NCBI GenBank assembly: GCA_944387745.1
Contig: CALXGD010000143.1
Location: forward strand, 1 to 15,558
Direction of reading: 5' to 3'
DNA from: an uncultured Oscillospiraceae bacterium
GTDB lineage: Bacteria; Bacillota_A; Clostridia; Oscillospirales; Oscillospiraceae
DNA length: 15,558 bases
The notes under the pieces are model-generated. The model was not told the DNA's origin, ran no database searches, and saw only the letters and a program-made list of their open reading frames with translations. This document shows positions 12,582 through 15,558 of this stretch, one piece after another. A program made the translations under genes and the position numbers. Positions within the stretch are counted from its first letter, which is position 1. Every line of letters starts with the position of its first letter.

Positions 12582-13601
12582 ATGAAAAAACGTATTTCCC
12601 GCATGATCTCCGCCGCTCTGGCCCTGTCCCTGTGCCTGGGCATGGCGCTGGTCCCCGCCTCCGCCGCGGAAGCGGAGGACAATGTGCTGGGCACCGTCAC
12701 CATTGAAGGGGTTGCGTTCACCATCACCGGCGAGAGCCTGGAGGTGGGCAGCGAACTGACCGTGGGCACAGCTGACCTGGAGGAGGGCGATATTTGGAGC
12801 CTGAACATCCACCTCACCCAGAGCGGCTCCGCCGACCGCTATGCCGCCGTCACCCCTGAGGGGGAGCTGACCGAGTTCTTCACCGCAAATCAGGCCAGCG
12901 ACTACCAGGAGTATCTCACCACCCCCTCTGAGGAGACCCGCACCTTCACCCTGACCATCCCCGAGGAGTACGCCGATTGGAACGTGGCCATCCGCTTCGG
13001 CTACAACGGCAGCTTTGGCGAGCTCCCCCTGGAGGAACAGGAGGACGTGTCCTTCACCGATGTGACGGAGAACGACTGGTTCGCCCCCTTTGTCATCCCC
13101 GCCGCCAACGCCGGCTGGTTCAGCGGAAATCCGGACGGCTCCTTCGGCCCCAACAATCCTCTTACCATTTCCCAGGTGGTTGTTCTGGCCACCCGGCTCC
13201 ACTCCGCCCACACCAACGATGAGATCCCCGCCCCTGTGGAGGGCGAGGCCTGGTACATGCCCTACTACAGCTACTGCCTGGAGAAAGGGATCATCACGGC
13301 GGAGGACGGCTATCTGGAGAAGATGGACGCCCCCGCAACCCGCTTTGAGATGGCCGCCATCTGGGACAAGGCCGCCTATCCTCCCCGCGTGACCGGCGGA
13401 GTGAACGAGGTGGCCGACGGCTTCATCCCCGACCTGGCCGAGGGCGACGAGTACGGCGAGGTCGTCTACCGCTGGTATCGCTCCGGCATCCTCACCGGCG
13501 ATCTGGAGCACAAGTTCAACGGCGAGGACAATATCACCCGGGCCGAGGCCTCTGTGATCATCTGCCACCTGACTGCTCTGGTGGAGACCGCCAAAATCTA
13601 A
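12582..13601 (+). CDS. SLH-domain cell-surface protein
   Basis: The 339-residue protein has a clear signal peptide (basic MKKR, hydrophobic core, cleavage near ASA28 or SAA29), so it is exported. Residues about 30-155 are an acidic, beta-rich-looking domain that I do not recognise. Three S-layer homology repeats follow: about 158-208 (FTDVTENDWFAPFV ... NPDGSFGPNNPLTISQVVVL), about 224-265 (WYMPYYSYCLEKGII ... ATRFEMAAI) and about 283-330 (VVYRWYRSGILTG ... NITRAEASVII). Such repeats bind secondary cell-wall polymer and hold the protein on the peptidoglycan. The second and third repeats are degenerate. The start has AAGGAG nine bases upstream and a strong terminator follows. Codon use is very GC-rich, like that of a well-expressed gene. 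Confidence 0.9.
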   Translation: MKKRISRMISAALALSLCLGMALVPASAAEAEDNVLGTVTIEGVAFTITGESLEVGSELTVGTADLEEGDIWSLNIHLTQSGSADRYAAVTPEGELTEFFTANQASDYQEYLTTPSEETRTFTLTIPEEYADWNVAIRFGYNGSFGELPLEEQEDVSFTDVTENDWFAPFVIPAANAGWFSGNPDGSFGPNNPLTISQVVVLATRLHSAHTNDEIPAPVEGEAWYMPYYSYCLEKGIITAEDGYLEKMDAPATRFEMAAIWDKAAYPPRVTGGVNEVADGFIPDLAEGDEYGEVVYRWYRSGILTGDLEHKFNGEDNITRAEASVIICHLTALVETAKI

Positions 13602-13618
13602 ATTTCCCGAGACGTAGC

Positions 13619-13651
13619 AGGCCCCCCGGCACAGCCGGGGGGCCTTTGTTT
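13619..13651 (+). terminator. rho-independent terminator of the SLH gene
   Basis: A perfect 12-bp stem (13619-13630 with 13634-13645), ACA loop and TTGTTTG tail. The convergent membrane-protein gene ends 17 nt beyond; the minus side has no U-tract. Confidence 0.88.
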
Positions 13652-13667
13652 GGGTGTACTTTTCCGC

Positions 13668-13946
13668 TTATGGGATGTCCTGGACTTTCATTTTCTCCAA
13701 CTCCCTTTTCTTGGACGCCTGATGGCCCTCTGCCCACATCAGCAAAAAGATCAGGGTGGGAAACAGAAGCACCTTCCAGTCCTCTGCCCAGCGGATCATT
13801 CCCTTCCAGAACAAAATGGCCAGGACTCCAAACCACAGCAGGGGGATGATGCCCCCTGCGTACCAATATTTCGGACTTCTGTGGCACGCCCAGTAGTGAA
13901 ACACGAAGATAGCAATGGCGATGACAAAAGTGATAGTGGTTTTCAT
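13668..13946 (-). CDS. small multi-pass membrane protein of unknown function
   Basis: The 92-residue protein has three hydrophobic segments (about 3-19, 27-47 and 57-71) and a charged C-terminal tail (SKKRELEKMKVQDIP). It is not recognised as a named family. Its ATG overlaps the stop of the DUF2089 gene by four bases (ATGA), and AAGGAGGC lies just upstream, so the two are one coupled unit. Such pairs of a small membrane protein and a putative DNA-binding protein often mean that the second regulates the first or senses through it; here that is inference. Confidence 0.75.
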   Translation of the reverse strand: MKTTITFVIAIAIFVFHYWACHRSPKYWYAGGIIPLLWFGVLAILFWKGMIRWAEDWKVLLFPTLIFLLMWAEGHQASKKRELEKMKVQDIP

Positions 13947-14254
13947 GTGTCTGCCTCCTTGCAGTTTTTTTCCTCTTTGTACTTTTCAATAATCAGCTTT
14001 GCGGTTTCTATGTTAATGCGGGAGTTTTCGGCCAGCCCTTTGATGAAGTCGGAGAAGGGTTCCTCTGCTTTCTGGTCGCTCAGCTGGATCTTCTGAATGA
14101 GTTTATCCAGCCGCAGCCGAACCGTGGGATAGGACACCTCATACAGGCGGGCGATCTCCTTGAGGGAACCGGATTTCAGCACAAAGTTCTTGAGAAAAGC
14201 GGCGTCCTCTGCTTCCAGGGTGAGAAACCACTGGGGGATTTTATCAAGCTCCAA
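13943..14254 (-). CDS. DUF2089 family helix-turn-helix protein
   Basis: The 103-residue protein has the DUF2089 core: IPQWFLTLEAEDAAFLKNFVLKSGSLKEIARLYEVSYPTVRLRLDKLIQKI. The segment SLKEIARLYEVSYPTVRLRL (about 30-49) reads as a helix-turn-helix. The longer DUF2089 proteins have an N-terminal zinc-ribbon, missing here. The C-terminus is charged and helical. The start is TTG 14254 with AAAGGAG seven bases upstream. It lies directly behind a strong AT-rich promoter whose -10 region contains a short dyad, so it may autoregulate. The next gene is the small membrane protein. The lower GC content of this pair and its promoter, compared with neighbours, could mean transfer. Confidence 0.88.
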   Translation of the reverse strand: MELDKIPQWFLTLEAEDAAFLKNFVLKSGSLKEIARLYEVSYPTVRLRLDKLIQKIQLSDQKAEEPFSDFIKGLAENSRINIETAKLIIEKYKEEKNCKEADT

Positions 14255-14290
14255 CGCAATTCTCCTTTCTTATTAGCTTTAACTATATTT

Positions 14291-14318
14291 AGTATAGCAT
14301 AAATAAAATTAAAGTCAA
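14291..14318 (-). promoter_or_regulatory. promoter of the DUF2089 / membrane-protein pair
   Basis: On the minus strand, TTGACT (14313-14318), a 16-bp spacer and TATACT (14291-14296) with an extended TGC form a strong promoter in an AT-rich island. CTATA (14283-14287) and TATAG (14293-14297) form a dyad over the -10 and start site. Confidence 0.8.
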
Positions 14319-14456
14319 GAGTGAAAATATTTTAATTTATCCAAACTCAAATTTATGTTCCCAGCCCCTGCGCGAAACCCTGTGAAACGGCGCGCCGGGG
14401 GGTGCGCCTGCAAACCGTTTTCCGCCGTCCCCGTGGGTATTCTCCAGGATCCGGAA

Positions 14457-14569
14457 GTAGGGGCTGCCGCCCTGGTTGGCTCTACATAGGGATGCGGGCG
14501 GCCACATGGGGCCGCCCCTACTACGGTGTTTCAATCACCAGCGGGAGGCGCGAGCCCCGCCCCTACGGG
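14457..14569 (+). repeat. long repeat unit, copy 1
   Basis: The unit runs from GTAGGGGC through GCCCTGGTTGGC, a hairpin (14496-14503 with 14510-14517) and a 47-nt block starting ACGGTGTTTCAATCACC (14523-14569). Copy 2 shares all three parts in the same order. Confidence 0.85.
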
Positions 14570-14593
14570 TACTCTTGGAGGCCGGTGGAAAAT

Positions 14594-14715
14594 GTAGGGG
14601 CCGACGCCCTGGTTGGCCCTGCATTGGAAAATCCCAAAAACTGCGGGCGGCCGCATGGGGCCGCCCTTACGGTGTTTCAATCACCAGCGGGAGGCGCAAG
14701 CCCCGCCCCTACGGG
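14594..14715 (+). repeat. long repeat unit, copy 2
   Basis: Same order of parts as copy 1. The 47-nt block (14669-14715) differs from copy 1 by one base, and the hairpin (14645-14652 with 14659-14666) differs only in its loop. The middle linker is longer. The spacer between copies is 24 nt. Confidence 0.85.
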
Positions 14716-15007
14716 ATTCACAAATGCTTTCCTGTTTCGGGTAGGGGAGGCCCTTGGGCCTCCCGCCGGAGAAGCAACTTACGGGCGGGTGAGGACTCCC
14801 GCCCCTTCGGCAGACGTATAGGTTTCGTAGGGGCCGGCCTCTGCACCGGCCCACGGGTACAGACGGAAAAGCAAAACGGCGCGCCGGAGTCGTGGCCCAG
14901 GCCAGCTCTCTTGCCTCCTGCGGGGCAATTCACCTTCTCGCGCCCTACAAAAATTGTTTTCCTTCGCTGGGGAAATCACTCGCCCTCGGGGTGAACCCCA
15001 TTTCCCC

Positions 15008-15036
15008 TTGTCCCGCCCCGGGAAAGCTGGTATACT
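15008..15036 (+). promoter_or_regulatory. promoter of polA
   Basis: TTGTCC (15008-15013), a 17-bp spacer and TATACT (15031-15036), with an overlapping TATAAT one turn further. The predicted start near 15043 leaves a leader of about 44 nt with a short GC hairpin. Confidence 0.65.
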
Positions 15037-15086
15037 ATAATAAAAACAACGCCGCCCCGCCGGGGCCGGAGACAGGAGGATTTCGT

Positions 15087-15558
15087 ATGAAAAAACTGAT
15101 GGTCCTGGACGGCAACTCCATCGTCAACCGGGCCTTTTACGGGGTGAGCCAGAACCTCACTACCCGGACAGGGCAGCCCACCAACGCCATTTTCGGCTTT
15201 CTGAACATCCTCACCAAACTGCTGGACGAGGGGGAGCCCGACGCCCTGTGCGTCACCTTTGACCGGAAAGCCCCCACCTTCCGCCACCTGGCCTATGAGG
15301 GCTACAAGGCCACCCGGAAGGGGATGCCGGATGAGTTGGCCAGCCAGATGCCCATTTTAAAGGATGTGCTCTCCGCCATGAACATCCCCATGTACGAGCT
15401 GGACGGCTGGGAGGCGGACGACCTGCTGGGCACCATCGCCCGAAAGGACGCCGCCGCCGGGTGGGAGACCGCCATCGTCACCGGGGACAAGGACTCCCTT
15501 CAGCTGGTGACGGAGGACACCACCGTGAAGCTGGTGTCCACCCGCATGGGCCGCACCA
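15087..15558 (+). CDS. polA: DNA polymerase I, N-terminal 5'-3' exonuclease part (cut by window end)
   Basis: The first 157 codons are visible and no stop is reached. The sequence is the 5'-nuclease (FEN-like) domain of DNA polymerase I: MVLDGNSIVNRAFYG with the first metal-binding Asp, TNAIFGFLNIL, VTFDRKAPTFRHLAYEGYKATRKGMPDEL (the helical-arch Arg/Lys residues), GWEADDLLGTIA with its acidic cluster, and TGDKDSLQLV, another metal-site block. It removes RNA primers and repairs DNA. The ATG at 15087 has AGGAGG seven bases upstream and follows a good promoter. The polymerase half lies outside the window, so a stand-alone 5'-nuclease cannot be excluded. Confidence 0.92.
   Translation, partial: MKKLMVLDGNSIVNRAFYGVSQNLTTRTGQPTNAIFGFLNILTKLLDEGEPDALCVTFDRKAPTFRHLAYEGYKATRKGMPDELASQMPILKDVLSAMNIPMYELDGWEADDLLGTIARKDAAAGWETAIVTGDKDSLQLVTEDTTVKLVSTRMGRT

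Larger units (their letters stand above)
14385..14887. repeat. array of diverged GC-rich hairpin repeats
   Basis: Most of the 832-nt gap between the DUF2089 promoter and polA is a non-coding array of short GC-rich hairpins, several preceded by GTAGGGG. Two long copies (14457-14569 and 14594-14715) are followed by three unrelated-arm hairpins: 14745-14764, 14783-14804 and 14831-14852. The 14-mer AAACGGCGCGCCGG occurs at both ends (14385-14398 and 14874-14887). Open frames through the array are side effects of GC-rich composition. I see no transposase. Confidence 0.8.

Noticed and set aside
12516..13568. 350-codon minus-strand ORF opposite the SLH gene
   Set aside because: Shadow of a GC-rich gene. 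The plus strand has the signal peptide, SLH repeats, ribosome binding site and terminator.
14385..14887. CRISPR array
   Set aside because: The repeats are GC hairpins of unequal length and diverged sequence, without regular unique spacers and without cas genes.
14440..14890. tRNA or rRNA fragment in the polA upstream gap
   Set aside because: No cloverleaf, TTCGANNC arm or rRNA-like conserved block could be found; the structure is simple repeated hairpins.
14402..14994. Two long plus-strand ORFs rich in Arg, Gly and Pro
   Set aside because: They are translations of the GC-rich repeat array in two frames. The reading follows the repeat, has no ribosome binding site and shows no protein-level features.

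Overview
The window is about 15.6 kb of GC-rich Firmicutes-type DNA. AGGAGG-like ribosome binding sites, several TTG starts, ECF transporter S components, an SLH-domain protein, an FMN riboswitch and a small cysteine-rich protein behind a sporulation-type promoter suggest a gut-type Clostridia member (Oscillospiraceae-like). The lineage is inferred from gene content and composition. No tRNA, rRNA, CRISPR array or transposase was seen.

Layout. At the left edge (1-1640) a secreted lipoprotein gene, possibly coupled to an unseen upstream gene, ends in a two-way terminator. Facing it is ribU (1642-2223, minus) under a full FMN riboswitch (2319-2437). A well-formed divergent promoter drives a three-gene plus-strand operon (2597-4228): a SLOG/YpsA-type protein, QueH (queuosine maturation) and an ECF S component, probably a salvage unit for a queuosine precursor. 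A two-way hairpin terminator (4241-4269) separates it from the minus-strand cluster mltG - trhP-like U32 - alaX (8080-4394), which links cell-wall glycan cleavage with tRNA modification and tRNA editing.

A 51-residue Gly/Cys-rich membrane peptide (8206-8361) has its own terminator and a candidate mother-cell sigma promoter. Next is a minus-strand group: a WecG/TagA glycosyltransferase, a DJ-1/PfpI protein and 5-formyl-THF cyclo-ligase (10318-8410).

The 516-nt gap 10319-10834 is the most unusual region. It holds a minus-strand promoter and a rho-independent terminator that bracket about 78 nt (candidate small RNA). The same DNA, read on the plus strand behind its own promoter, can form a 13-bp hairpin whose loop is complementary to a downstream 7-mer, with an alternative competing stem. 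Downstream is a short, divergent pyruvate-kinase-like gene overlapping a flavodoxin-fold oxidoreductase.

The right part holds an SLH-domain surface protein, a DUF2089 regulator / small membrane protein pair, a GC-rich array of diverged hairpin repeats (about 14385-14887) and the promoter and 5' part of polA, cut by the window end.
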